Under the pieces are notes generated by a model. That model was not told where the DNA came from, did not search any database, and worked only from the letters and a program-made list of their open reading frames with translations. From contig VWZP01007379.1 in assembly GCA_013396995.1 (NCBI GenBank), positions 29,369 to 93,368 of the forward strand: a stretch of DNA of 64,000 bases. The letters are read 5' to 3'. Each line of letters starts with the position of its first letter. Position 1 is the stretch's first letter. Shown here piece after piece: positions 1 through 12,500 of this stretch. Made by a program: the position numbers and the translations under genes. This DNA comes from Dicaeum eximium. Lineage: Eukaryota; Chordata; Aves; Passeriformes; Dicaeidae.

Positions 1-374
1 ATCACGCAAAGGTTCAGAATTATGTAATTTGTGCTAGGGTGGGAACAGACAGTTTGCATTAAATAATGCTAAAATTTCATGCTGAATGAAGATAAATACT
101 ACCATAAAACAAGCTGTCTGTTTTTGTACACAATTCATGGCAAGACCAGGTCTAGTTTGCTTTTTAATCTCAGTAATTCTTGGTTTAATACCAATTTAAG
201 CTTTTTTACATAGTTTTTCATGCTTTCTTTCAAGCATGGTGCAGTAGCAGAAGATACTTGGTGCAGTAGCAGAAGATGTTACCCTTTAAAATATCATTCA
301 TTTTATTCAATATCGACTCTCTTTTTTTTCCTTTTTCTTTTTTTTCTTTCCTTTCCCTTCTCTGGTAGTTTCAG
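1..374 (+). other. CLASP2 intron, 3' end
   Basis: This is the tail of an intron that begins before the window. It ends in a long C/T tract (about 314-363) and TTTCAG. An imperfect 22-nt tandem duplication lies at 238-277, where GGTGCAGTAGCAGAAGAT occurs twice. A nearer TAG at 366-368 is an alternative acceptor, but only the cut at 374 keeps phase 1 and gives Gly-Ser-Ser-Lys as in human. Confidence 0.8.
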
Positions 375-539
375 GCAGCAGCAAGGGTGTGCCAAGCCTG
401 GGCACCCTGCAGAGGTCTCGCAGTGACATTGACGTGAATGCTGCTGCAGGTGCAAAGGCCCGCCATGCTGCTGGACAGACAGCTGGAGCCGGGCGCCTCT
501 CAGCAGCTGGGCTGCCCCCGGGGTCCTATGCCTCCCTAG
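375..539 (+). CDS. CLASP2: CLASP2 coding exon, Ser/Arg-rich linker (first in window)
   Basis: 165 nt, phase 1 in and phase 1 out. It encodes GSSKGVPSLGTLQRSRSDI followed by an Ala/Gly-rich stretch ending GSYASL. It matches the human CLASP2 linker just after TOG2, although the HAAGQ to GRL part is more Ala/Gly-rich than in human. The donor is G|GTAAGG. The segment is expected to be disordered. Confidence 0.95.
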
Positions 540-3500
540 GTAAGGGAAGCACCTCTGCACTGCTCTGAGAGGTTTTTGTGGTTTTCTTGATCAAAAATTT
601 ACATTGCAATACTCCTGTATGTGAAAAGCAGTCATCATTGTTAGTAGCACTGGCATGTGGCAAAAGAGCGGGTGTTCTGAAGTAAGTCACAAACTTCCCT
701 GGATGCTTTTTCTTGTATTGGAAGAATGCTAATGCAAAGAGCGTATCCATACTATGCTCTCTGAATGTCTTAATCTAGAATTAATATTAAGTGTTGGAAG
801 GAGAGATACCTTTACTTAACAGCACATTTTGATCATGCCTTTTTTTGTTGGTAAAAGTAACAGGGAAATGAGTGTGAGAGCTTTTGATTTTCCATTTTTC
901 TTAGCTCTTCAGTTATTTTACAAGAGTGCTAAAGAGATACCCTGACAGTAAGAGGTGGCTTCTTCATGAAATATAGAATTGTTTTACACAATAACTTTCT
1001 TCATTGAGTTCATCATTTCTTCTTAAGGGCATTGATGGAACTATGTGTATGTTTTAGCTAGCTGACAGTCTCCATTCATATTTGCTGTCAGACATAGGAA
1101 GTGCTACAAGTAGTAAGAGTGCAGAAAAGTATTTGACAGTTGTGGTGATGGTGGAGTAGATGCTAGAACATCCACTAAGTGGCAATGGTAAAGGACTATG
1201 AACGTGTTTTCATGCTAAATTTTTAGTTTATCCGTGCTGTTGGGATAACAGTGGGGGAAGAGAGGTTCAGTGTTCACAAAACTGTTTTTTTTCTTCTCAG
1301 CTTCTGTGCCAGCTAGACCACCAAGGAGAGACATGTTTTAATGTTAGTGTGGCCATCTCTTGTGATCACAAGAGACAAAGAAACTATATAGTTCTGATTC
1401 TCATTGTGTTTGGGTAGATGTTAGCATACATCTAGGCTGTGGTTTGTGAGGGATTTGGTTGTGCTTTTTAAAATAAAAACTGAGGGTAAAAGCTGTCTAA
1501 AATTAGTTGATTCTTTTTGTCATCCGGGCCCGATTGAAGTGCCGTGAACGGCATTGATTTTAATGTTAATTTAAAGAGTGAGCAATCCCGACTTCAGAGG
1601 AATACTTGGTACTTGGAATAGCAGTTTCGGACGTGGGCTCCCTCTGGTGCCCACAGAGGGGGCAGCAGAACCTGCTGGGTCGCAGGCAGACACCGACATG
1701 AGGCTGCTTGGTGGAGGGGATAGACTGGTGGTTCTTCAGGGAAATGATGTATACCCCATCCCTGACAGTGTTCAACACTAGGCTGGATCAGGCTTGGAGC
1801 AAACCACTGCAGTGGTTGAAAGGTGTTCCTGCCCCCACAGTAAGGGGGTTGGAACTTAGTGGTCTTTAAGGTCCCTTCGAACTCAAACCAGTCTATAATT
1901 CTGGAACTGTCAGTTCCTCCTAACTTAATGCCTAAAAGCCTGAAATATGTGGAAAATAATCCTTGGAAAATAATCATCCATGATCACACTATTGCCTCGT
2001 GTGTTTTGATGTTCAACAAAACATATTTTGAATCTCAGACAAAGCTGGCATTCTGAGAAGTAATGGTGGCACAGAGCATGGTGGCAGAGGAAAAAGAAAA
2101 TGGAAAACAAAGAGAGACCCTGCTCTGTTAATGTCTTCTGAATGCTGCTCAAATGAAGGGACGATATTGTCTTACGACTTTCACAGAAAATTAGTTCTTG
2201 ATTGGAGTATTGGTTTGCTTTTAGAACATGTTAAGCAATATCTGATTCATGCCAAGAATTTTGCAAGCAAGGGTTGAGAAGGGCACAGAGGTTTCCGGTG
2301 AAGTAAACGGTGGTGGATTTATGCAAGAAAATAACAGAAATAGCTTATTCTCTTTGTAATTTATTGATTGGATAGGATATTGATTTGTTGGCAGGATTTG
2401 AGTTGCTGGAAAGCTTTACCTTGCTAGCAGATGCAGTCATGTGTTGAGCACAGTGTGACGGTCATTTGAAACAGCAAAATAACATAATACTGGCAAAGTA
2501 CAGTAAAAGTCAAATCCTAGTGCAGACAGTGAAAGGGCAGTGGTAGTCAAGGAGACCAAGGTTTGTTTGTAGTCACTTAAAAGCCATACTGCTTGACTGA
2601 TCCTGGCTCAATCTCCTAACTGTTTTTTGACTGTGGTAAGGTAATTTGAAGGATACATACCATTTAGACAGTGTGACTATTACTTGTTGTGGATTAGCTT
2701 CAAAATATTGTTTACTCTTAGTTTTCAAAAGGTAACTTTAAAATTAATGGAGTGCAAATCCAAGCAAGTGCCATGTTTGAGAAAATGGGCTGACCTGTAA
2801 AGTTCTTTCCTCTGTTCAATTTAAGGGATTTATTTATAGTAGCCCAAATATGGAAAGTTAAATGACAGAACTATCAAGCTAATACTGACCGTGGTCTGAA
2901 AAGGCCTAGGCAATATTACTTTATTTCCGTAATGCTTTCCATTTCCTTTAGGTGTTGCAGCCAATACCAAAATAAATTACATTATCTCCTAGAGCTTGAA
3001 TTTATTTTCAGCCTGGCTTGCAGAGAAACATCCACCTTTTGCTTACACAGCTACCGAATTTAAAGCCTCAGAAGGCCAGAAGCTTATAAGCATAGTAAAT
3101 CCATAATTGTGTTCACCCATCTCTTCCCTTTTCATTGTTAATACAAGAACTCTTGCTTATTTATGATTTATTAAAAGACCATGCTAGAAGCAGGAGGATA
3201 CTCTCTAGTTAGTTTAAATGTTGACTATCTTTGACATCCTTAAGTATTAATGTCCTTGTTGAGGAGGCTTGCGCTGTAATTATATATGTCTCGTGCTAAA
3301 TATTTTAATTTTGATTGTTACTGTCAGAATATTTATGCACTACCTTCCAGCTGAACTGGTAAATATTTAATGCTTTTAAACCAGAGTGAAACTTTCTCTC
3401 ATTTGTCTTCTGTCTTAATTGTGCTATTTTTTTCCCTCCTGTCCCTAACCCCAGGTGGGACTTCATGCTCAGAAGCAAATTTCATAAGAAATATAAATAT

Positions 3501-6500
3501 GTGGTTCAGTAATGATATAAATATGTACCAATGCTTCAGTAACTGTTTACACCGAGAATTAAACCACTTAAAAATGTTTTAATGTAAGGGTTTTCTCAAA
3601 TCTGGGAAATACAGAATTAATATTCTGTATTTGTACTGTGTACTGTACAGGGTACTTGTACTCTTGTAATTTTGTACCTTGCACTGAGCAAAACCAACTT
3701 TATTTAAGGTAGCTTATACATGCATTAATTAGATAAACATGCCTGCTATATTTAATATTAATGTATTTTCCTCAATTAATGTTTTATGACTCTGCTGTGA
3801 ACACCTTTATTCTAACACACTAAGTTTTCCGTGTTTCTTTGCCTGCTTTTTCATCAAAGAGGATACTTCTGACAAGATGGATGGTAAGAAATTATTTAGT
3901 CTGTCCACTAATTCTATTAAATATCTAATAAAGTGTCTTTTATGTAAAAGTATTGATGTTTAATATATTTGTCTGTTCATTAACAAGTTACTTACTATGC
4001 TGTTTCCATTAACTCCTGTGTAATCTTGATGCTTTACGTGTTATTGCTGTATTTGTCAATTTCGTGAATGTTTGGTCTGTATCAGCAACAGAAACATTAT
4101 CAGAAATCTTAAATTGCCCCTCTTTTTTAAAAGAAGTTCTGTTAATTACAGCAGTTTTGTCATTGTTACATGCTGATTTTAACTAGTTAAATACATGCTT
4201 TTGAAATTAATCTAGTTCCATTTTATTCCATAGTTGTTACATGTAAAGTCAATTTTTTTTTACTTAGCAGAATAGCACTGGGAGAACAGAACATGCTTGA
4301 CCACATAAGTATGAAAGAAAGCAAAAACCAAAAAAATCTCCTCTATCAAAATCTAGCCTTGCTACATAATTTTAAGTGGCTGTAAATTCTGTAGTACAAT
4401 GTAATTCTATTAAAGAATTACTTGTGAAGAAGATTACCTGTTAAAATAGCTTACCAAGTATTCCACCAAAGTTTTAGCACTTGCTTTTTCTTAATTCACT
4501 CTGTTACAAACACATGGAGGGACTGCAAAGCAGTTGAGCATCAAGCTTCTCATAGCAATTGTCTGTTTCAGGTGTGTGCAAATAATGCTTCACATATAAT
4601 GAAGTGATAGTCCCAGCCTGCTACTTGGTGATTGTAGTTCTAATTTATTGCTTGGGAGCACTTAACAAGTTTGCTACTTACTTAATATTTTGTGTCACAT
4701 ATTTATTAACTGTGCATATTTGGAAGAATTAGTAGCTTATTGGAAGCAAATATATCTCATAGAAATGAAAAGAGTAAGAAGGTAGATCTCTAAACCACAA
4801 TCCTGAATAATTTCAAAACACAGATGCTTCTTGAAAGAATTGGAACTGGTTTGGGCATGAAGATGTCAAGACTGGTTTAATAAAATGAGGAGCATTTCTA
4901 CAGGATAGTAGAGTCTGTATTGCTCATTTCCACATAACATTTCCTTAGGCTACATATAGCAGGCTTTATTTATAGCTGTTTGTTTATAGCTGTTATTTAT
5001 AGCAAATCTTGAGCTTTGGACATTGTCATCAGCAGTAAAGGCTCTTAGAGCCATGTAGGCTTTTTCTTTTGTTCTGACCAGAAGTCATAATTAATGATAT
5101 GTTGCACATTTCTGTTTAAAACCAGCAGGGGAAGTGCTGTACAATTGATCAGAGTAACAGAGTTGGGTTTTGTTTTAGAAGCTATCTCTAGATATGATCT
5201 GCAAGATGGAATGAAAACAGCTTAGCTGTCCAGCTGTAGTTGTATGATACAGCTGTTCTGATCTAATAATCACCAGGAGGAACTAATCATTTTTCCTTTG
5301 CCCACTAACCTTGTGAACATATTTTTTATCTCTTCTTTTGTTAGCATCTTATGATATTCCATTATTCATTGCTTAGGTGAACAAACTCCATAAAACTGAT
5401 TTCATAAAAGTGACTAATACTCTGTTATTTAGCATTTGGAGCTGCCAGTGAGCTTTTAGCCATCCCGACCAGGTGGTAGCACAAGGCAGAGAGGAACAAG
5501 AAACAGAACCAACCCTTTTAGGAGTCTGTTAGCCTGTCTTAGGTGTTGCATAGAATCTGCCTTCCAGGATCCATCTCTGCAAGACTGTTGGATTTGGAGA
5601 GGTAGCTCAGGGCTTGAGGGGTTTGGTTTTTTGTTTAGTTTTGCGTTTTTCCAAACTGGCAAATTTGGAAAACTTTGAGGCACTCCTACATACATATTAC
5701 TGTAGCTGACTTTTGTGAAGAAGCATTGAAATATACACTGAAATAGTTTTTTAGAGGCAGTTTTTAAAAATAGTTCCGTGAAGATACTGTAACATGAGAA
5801 AACCTTTGCAGCAAATCTTAGGTCAGGCTAGCCAGAGATGGCTAGCCTAAGTTCAGGCTAGCCACTAACAGATGTTTTCATCATTGTAGTTCTCTTGCAA
5901 GGCAGAAATGGTAGAGAGTGAAAACATAAATGGAAGTACACTTTGATTTTTTTTAGGGCCATTTTAACATTTTTATCATTACTAGTATATATTTTGTTCT
6001 GTAATAAGATCTCTTACAAAGGAACTTAGAGGACGGACTGCTGATGAAGTAGGGTCCCATCAGTTCCTAGGTACTGATGCGAGGAAGGTTTGTCTGACTC
6101 TCATGTTGTAAAAAATCAAGCCTTGTTAAGCTCAGCATATTTGTCCAAGTGTATTCTGATTTCAGCAAGCTCATATTCCTTCCATGTCTCTGAGCAAGAC
6201 TTGATCTTGTGCATGTGTATCTTCAGAGTAATCACAGGCTTAATTCAGAGAAATCCTCCTTGCTGGCAGTTCCTATCCAATTATCACTGTCCAGTGTGGG
6301 AAACACTGTCTCTGTGTTTTTCTCTGAGGTTATGTATAATAGTAAGTTTCATATTTTCAGAAGAGCTTGCATTATAGTATTTCTAATGTCTGTATTGATC
6401 TATAGATGTAATTTTTTTTACTGCTCTCATAGATGTAATTTTTTTCTATTGAACTTTCTGTAGTTTGGAAGGCAGTGATGTGGATTGTGTTCTTGTAAAT

Positions 6501-9500
6501 CGCTATCAGTGTAGTATGGATATTTTCTTGCTTACTTTTCTTTTACTTCAGTTCAATTATGGAGTTGCAACATAAAAGCTTTAGCTCTCTTGACTTGATA
6601 AAATTTGTCAAGATTCCCAAGATGAATCTCAAAAAGAAATTTGAAAGACATTGTTTGGAATATCATGTATTTTATTATTTTTTCTGTTTAGGAGCAGCTT
6701 CTGAAGATGGTAAGAAACTACTTTGTTAGACTAGCTAATATTTTCAGCTTTATATTTTCATTTATACAAATGAAGCTTTAAAAGTAGAACTTGGTATTTG
6801 TCGGGCTTTGTGGAGGTTCATAACAGATACGTGCTTATGGGCTAACAGCTTATATATCTAATACTAGGTTGTCATGTACTATTTTAAAAATTCTTTTGCT
6901 TTTATTTTAATTCTCAATTACTCATCTGCAGTCTTAACTATCATTGCTTAACATTTCTACTGTGAAAATACAGGGGCTTTATAATTTCACATTTGTTTTT
7001 TAAAGCCGAACCTGTCACAGAATATTTCATCAAATCTGTTCATGCTCTGGGAAGCAGGTGCTACTATTACTCATCTGTGAGACTTGGAAGCTAATTTTCA
7101 ATCTGTTATTAACATTTAAACCTGCTGTTAATGAACGGGTGTAGAGACTCCAAATTAGTTAACAGTTCATTTAACTCACAGACACAAACTGGTTTATTTA
7201 AATTGATAAAACTGAAACAGGTTCCCAGTGATATTTTAACATAGTATTGAAATAGTGGCACTCTGTATTCCTAGGTTTTGGGCCAACTTTTAAATGCAGT
7301 TACATGCCTTGCAGTTTCACAGCACTCAGTGGGAAAACATTGCCATTGCACAGGGATAACTGGTAGAGTTTGGACTAGTTAATCTCGCCATTCTTGATAA
7401 GCCTATTGTTTTCTAATAGTTTAGTGAATAACCTCCTTTATCCTGATTCTCTTCTTATAGACTGTCATCTATGGCTATTCCCGCTACTTGGAAGAATAGT
7501 ATTTACTTAGTTGATCTCCAAATTCTGCTGTGGAAAGCTTAAAGAGGCTAGAACTAAATAACAGTCTGTGTACCTAATTCTTTTAGGCCAAATATTGATT
7601 CAGCATGTCTAAAAAATATTATAATTATGCTGTGTTTGAAAGTGTTGAACTTGTTGAGCTAGATCCATCCTGTACAGACTTTTTGGGGTTTGTTCTTACT
7701 ACACAGAAGAATTATGGTTAGCATTAATTTGGTTTTGATTTCATTTTTTTGTTGTTTGAGAGGTTGGCTTAGGAAATGTAGTATACAACACCACTATTTG
7801 CTTTTATGAATGGTCTTTCAGTTAGCTATGATTCAGACAACTGGTGTCTTCCTTTATTTTGTAATTTCTTTGTACATGCTGGATGTTATGAGGAACATGG
7901 CTAGCAATGCAGAAAGGTTTGACCAAACCCAGGAGAATTTGTCATTTCCCATTTGGCATTCTAGAGAAAAGTGAATCTCTTGTTTTGTAGATACTTAGTT
8001 TAATTTGTCATTTGCTTGGCTTTTCTATCTATCAGGGACAGTAGTATTTCTTTATATCATGTTGTCATGAGAAGTACTTAAATGTATTTAGTGTTTTCAA
8101 AATGCTCTAGAAGGTTTGGGAAATCCTGTAAAAGTCTGTATGACCAGGGTCAGGAAAACAGTAGAATCTTCAGTAATAAAAAAGCCAGCATTTAGATTTC
8201 TTAAAAAAAAAAAGTGAACTTAGGAATAAAGCTCAGAATCCTATTCTGTAGTTTTATGACAGCAAAAGTAGAATTACAAGCTCAAGTAATCATGTGAAGA
8301 CTGTACCTGATACAGCAACATTAGTGTTTGCATTGCACTGTATTGAGTAAACTTGCCCTTTTTTAATGGAATTGACATATGTATGTTGGAAGGAAGAACT
8401 AGCTAGCCAGTCCAGGATGTTCAAGGTGTAATGTGCAAATCATTTGCTGAAACATGTAGCATCAGAGAAGTATTTTGCTTCTTCAGCTATTAAATTCCTC
8501 AGGGAGTTCAAATTTCTACTAATTATCCCAAGCAAATTGTCACCAATTGAGTTACATTGCGCTTCTTTTATATGCAGAAACTTTAGAAAATATTAGTAAA
8601 TACTACTGATGCTCTGCTTCCTACCTGACTCTGAAAAACTGATTTAATGCCATTTTTCTTTTCTAGGTCGTATACGATCAAAGCTCTTGACCCCTTCTGT
8701 TGGTATTGGAAATTCTAAAACAGATTCCAGAGGACGGAGTAGAACCAAAGTGGTGTCACAATCTCAGCGTATGTATTTTCTGTTTATCAGTTATACCTGA
8801 TAGAGGCCAAATGCTTAAGCAATTCATTGACCAATGGCTACACTCAAAGTTAATTAAAAATAAAAAGCTACATACTGAGTTGTTGTTCTGTGCCTTAGGT
8901 TCATCATCGCCAGACCAAAATGAAGGTATTTTTTTCAGTGTTTTGGGTCAGTGGTATATGCATGCTTTTCTGATTCATGTTGTTTTTCTCTCGACAAAAT
9001 ACTAGGTTAGGTCTTAGTTTGCCAATTAAATTAGATAATCTAGCAGGAAGTGAAATCTATCCTTAAATTCTGTCATCAATTATAACTTCTCAACATTCTT
9101 TTCCCCCCTTTTCTGACTTCCCCAATGTAAAAGGCCAGTAAACATGGACTAGTAATAGAGAAGAACGGGTAGGCTGAATGGTGTCCTCATTGTTACCTGA
9201 GAGACCAAATTTTTAATTTTTTAAAAAGTCTTACTTTAGCCAGAAATACCCATTTTCACTTTAAGCTAGGCACTGCTGTAGCTCTTGGATATAAACTCCT
9301 TTTTTTTTGTATTACAGCTCTTGCCTTTACTTAACTCTTCTTTGAAGGAAAAATACTAACCCCTCACTTCACAATCAGTTACTGAGCTTGTGTTGAGTCA
9401 AACGGTTAAAACAAGCGATTTAATGTGTGTCAGCTAATCCACAGTAATTTTCTCTGTGTGTTTAGTAACCAAAGCAGATCTAGCCAAGTATTCAGTCATT

Positions 9501-12500
9501 AATTAAAAAGACCCAATTACCTCAGACTCCTGGCACTGGCTGACCTACAACAATTTGTCCACACATCTGATGTGTCCAACAGACATTTTCTGACTAAGCT
9601 CTGTAGCATTTTCAGATTTCTACCTTTTTCTAATTAAGTGAAATGCAACTAAATTAATGAAAAGAAAACAAATACATAATAAAATTAATTTAAATTCCCA
9701 CTTGTATAAATTGTCAGATATAATGTTCTAAACCAGTAAATTTTACCAGGTTTAAAATTTTCAATACAGTTATTTTGCTATCACTAACCATATCCACTTA
9801 AAACCCCTTAGTAATGTGTTTAATGGCAGAAGCATTTGTCTACATAGCAGTGACTGCATCTATTGTAAATAGAATTATTTTAGAAGTTAAAAAAGCAGGT
9901 GGTAGTTTTTTTTTTTTCCTGTTAGAGCACTTGCCATTCAGTTTTGCATAATTTAATTTCCCAACAAATACAGTTGGATCAAACCTGATCTAGTGTTTGC
10001 AGGTTTTCTGAAATAAAGCTTTCAAACAATGTGAACAGATAAATGTAGCATACTAAAATTCAGTAGAAGAAGTTCCCTTAAAGGCTTTGACAGTGCTCTA
10101 ATCCGGTAAGTGTTTGTGAAATGAGAGCCTGAAAATGAGTCGTTATTGGCTGGGACAAAAGTTCTGCAAAACTTGTTTTACAGATTGCTCCACTGTACCA
10201 TAAGCAAAGAATATGTGAATAATTTAAGAGGGAGGGAAGGTAAAGTTCCTTCTAATCCCTTTTTCCCTTCTATGAAAAGCTATAAGCAGTGTATGTAACA
10301 ATTTTTTCATTAGTATTAGGACAGTTTGGAATTAAGCTTTTTGAAAATACTTTCATACTTTTAATAGATTTGGTAAATTCTTAAAAAGTGAAGATGAAGA
10401 TAAATGTCTGGGGGAGGGAGTAAATTTAGGTAGCAATATAATCCTTTAGTGATGATCACTGTCATATAAGATTAAATAACTGTATATCCAGAGAAGCAAA
10501 ATTAAGCCTTTCCAATTTTTTTTATTAATAATGACAGGGTTTTGTTTTTTTTTTTTTTCATTTTTACACAGTATTAATGTCTAAAGAGATAAATGGATAT
10601 TGAGATAACTAGATATGACTACATGTGTGAAAATTAAATGCGTGAATATATCTTTACAGCCTTCTATTACTACTTCTATTCAGAACTGATTGCTTTAAAT
10701 AGCTCATTATAACCTGTCAGTGGGGGAGAACAAGAATTCTGAGATGTTTTAAGGAAGATAAACAGGGCAAATACAAATGGACAGGCGAAGGAGAATTCTC
10801 AGGCACTGTATGCCAGCTATATTTGGGTGATGCTTCTTTATGTGACTGCAAATTTTCACAGCATTGTGTGAAGCGTGATGCTTAATGTTTCCATACAGGG
10901 GATTGTTTTAGTTCCCCAGCTTATATAATGAGAGAATAGCTTCATATTAGATTTAAGCTAATATTTTTTTTAAAAATTGCTGTAGCACAGATGCTTTTGT
11001 TAATTTTTGGGTTACAGATATCTGTTGTTCAAAAATCATTTTGTGAAAGACTTGCAAATTTGAATGCTTTTACAAAAAACATTTTTTAGAGTTTTAAAAG
11101 CCTGTTACTCTTCTATTTTTAAGTTAACATAAAGTAAATGCCTCGTTATTTTATTCTTACCTATGGAAAAAAATGTAACCATTTTTTTCGTCTTCTTTTG
11201 AGTTTGGTTAACCAGTCGGGTAATTCAACAGGGTCTGCTAAAATTGCATTACAGTTGACATTCAGAGAATTTCTGAATGGAAACAAATTCTTCATTTTGT
11301 ACTCAAGATTACTTTTAAAGAGGAAAATGAAGAATTCTATGCAAGTCTTTTCAGTTATGCCATTGTGAATTTGGTTTTTTTGTTTTGGTCATCCACCGCA
11401 CCTGCAGCTCAGTTCCTTTACTGTTGTGTCTCAAAAAACAAAATTTTGATCTTGTGTGTAACTTTTGTTCAGCTGTTTAATTTCTTGAGCCTTTTTGGCA
11501 ATGTAATATTCTTTTCAAGTAATATGTAGGCTACAGTTTCATGCTTAATTGAAATTTAATTCTTCAGTGTTGAGTTGTTGATTAGAAAGCTGAAGAATTG
11601 TAATTTGCTTGTGCAGCTTTGCTTCATCTGCTTTATACATAGCATCTGAGTTTAATTCTTCAATTGTGGAAGCTACTTAATAGCACTGCTTTAGCATAAC
11701 CCCCTTGTGGCTTTTTTCCTGTGTGAAATGACTAAAGCTTTCTTATTTCCATTTGCCATTCATTTTTTAATCTGCTCTGCTCCCTCCCTCTTCATGGATT
11801 ATAACTCCCTACCCTAATCCTGCCTTTACACTTGTTCAGGATCACAGTCTGCTAACCCCATTGGTGGTAAGAGTCTACAGAATTTGTGTACACATCATTG
11901 TTTGATCACCTGTTTGACATATCTCATTTAAGGAGCCTATTCAGCAGAAATTCTGGCTGGATTTTTTCCATATGCTGCGCGTAACTTAATTGGGTGTAAT
12001 CCTTATGTAGAAAGCAGGAGAGATGGGAAGGGCTTGTTGTTTTGGAATAGTGCCTTAGTAATCTTGCTTTCATTATTCAGCTCACTTAGATCTGCTGGTA
12101 GTGGTAATACTGACAAAAGTGTGCCAATGCTGTTACTCGCATAGTATTTTCAGGCTATTTAGTTGCATTCAGTTAATTTATGCTGCAGCAGTACACTTTG
12201 CAGGTCAGGCTATAGAAAGATTAAAGTATTAGAACAAGAGGTTGCATTTCTTCTGAACATTCTGAGAAAAGTAAGTTTTTCCAGATTTCTGACCTATTGA
12301 ATCAAATTCACAAGTCTGCAGCGCAGTGAAACCTTCTACAATATTTTTATTGTTTTAAAGAGATACAAAACAGGAAGAAAGCATAGTAACATCATGTCTA
12401 AGTTGAAATACCCTGATAGGAAGAAACTGTCAAACCCTTAATTTTTGCACATAACAGCAGTTTTATAGGTTTGCTTATTCTTCTGTTGCTATAGAAGTTG

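Noticed and set aside
366..374. Alternative acceptor GGTAG ending at 368
   Set aside because: It would leave TT TCA as the exon start, giving a non-Ser/Gly split codon. The cut after TTTCAG at 374 restores Gly-Ser-Ser-Lys as in human.
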